DNA of 35,369 bases, taken from positions 1 through 35,369 of the forward strand of contig CAYXRN010000016.1 of assembly GCA_964467635.1 (NCBI GenBank). Direction: 5' to 3'. This document shows, in pieces, positions 35,290 through 35,369 of this stretch (positions are counted from its first letter, which is position 1; every line of letters begins with the position of its first letter). Under the pieces are notes generated by a model. It was not told the DNA's origin, made no database searches, and worked only from the letters and a program-made list of their open reading frames with translations. The stretch is from FW021-bin31 sp964467635 (lineage in GTDB: Bacteria > Bacteroidota > Bacteroidia > Chitinophagales > Chitinophagaceae). Both the position numbers and the translations under genes were made by a program.

Positions 35290-35369
35290 GTGAACTACCC
35301 ACCCACGCCAGAGACGATGGGTTGGGCTTCGGGGGTCGTAGACTTACCTAATGGCAACGCCTCATCCCG
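35290..35369 (-). mobile_element. Right end of an IS200/IS605-family (TnpB-type) element, body outside the window
   Basis: Read on the minus strand, 35369 to 35290 ends in a subterminal hairpin and a terminal GTAGTTCAC. The arms are CCCAACCCA (35326-35318) and TGGGTGGG (35305-35298), pairing with one bulged A and a 12-base loop. The preceding GACCCCCGAAGCCC is typical, from memory, of right ends downstream of tnpB, where the omegaRNA scaffold is encoded. The tnpB gene would lie beyond the right edge. The bases just past the end (35289 leftward) would be the guide of that omegaRNA. Confidence 0.55.

Noticed and set aside
1..35369. CRISPR array, prophage or restriction/defence genes
   Set aside because: No regularly spaced repeats, phage structural genes or defence-type domains were seen in any frame.

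Overview
The window is from a Bacteroidota genome, most likely a Sphingobacteriales/Chitinophagales-type member. The signs are three SusC/SusD pairs, an ECF sigma factor with a FecR-type anti-sigma factor ending in a DUF4974-like domain, many lipoproteins, almost no Shine-Dalgarno sequences, and a tRNA without an encoded CCA. Nearly all of it is one large glycan-utilisation locus (PUL).

Layout. Positions 1-50 are the 3' part of a tRNA-Gln(CTG). A small lipoprotein gene (148-768) and a decayed ORF (about 903-1229) follow. From 23861 down to 1268 runs a 13-gene minus-strand operon: SusC, SusD, FAS1 lipoprotein, DUF5007-like lipoprotein, SusC, SusD, FAS1 lipoprotein, DUF5008-like lipoprotein, phosphodiesterase-fold/LamG lipoprotein, M60-like metallopeptidase with a C-terminal F5/8C-like module, a second phosphodiesterase-fold/LamG lipoprotein, GH29 alpha-L-fucosidase, and GH2 glycosidase. 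A 668-base divergent region (23862-24529) separates it from a plus-strand set: ECF sigma factor, FecR anti-sigma factor, SusC with an N-terminal STN signalling domain, SusD, and two sulfatases of different classes. The right edge (34933-35369) holds a decayed TnpB zinc-finger fragment and the right end of an IS200/IS605-type element that continues outside the window.

How the genes fit together (inference). An M60/enhancin-like peptidase beside a fucosidase, a GH2 enzyme and two sulfatases points to a sulfated, fucosylated O-glycoprotein (mucin-like) as substrate. The surface lipoproteins would capture it, M60 would cut the peptide at glycosylated sites, and the glycosidases and sulfatases would trim the chains. 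Only the plus-strand SusC has an STN domain, so it is the likely sensor, signalling through FecR to the sigma factor, which may also drive the divergent operon. The most unusual points are the repeated SusC-SusD-FAS1-DUF cassette, a SusC lacking both the carboxypeptidase-like domain and a visible TonB box, and the twin lipoproteins around M60 whose phosphodiesterase domains have each lost different metal ligands.
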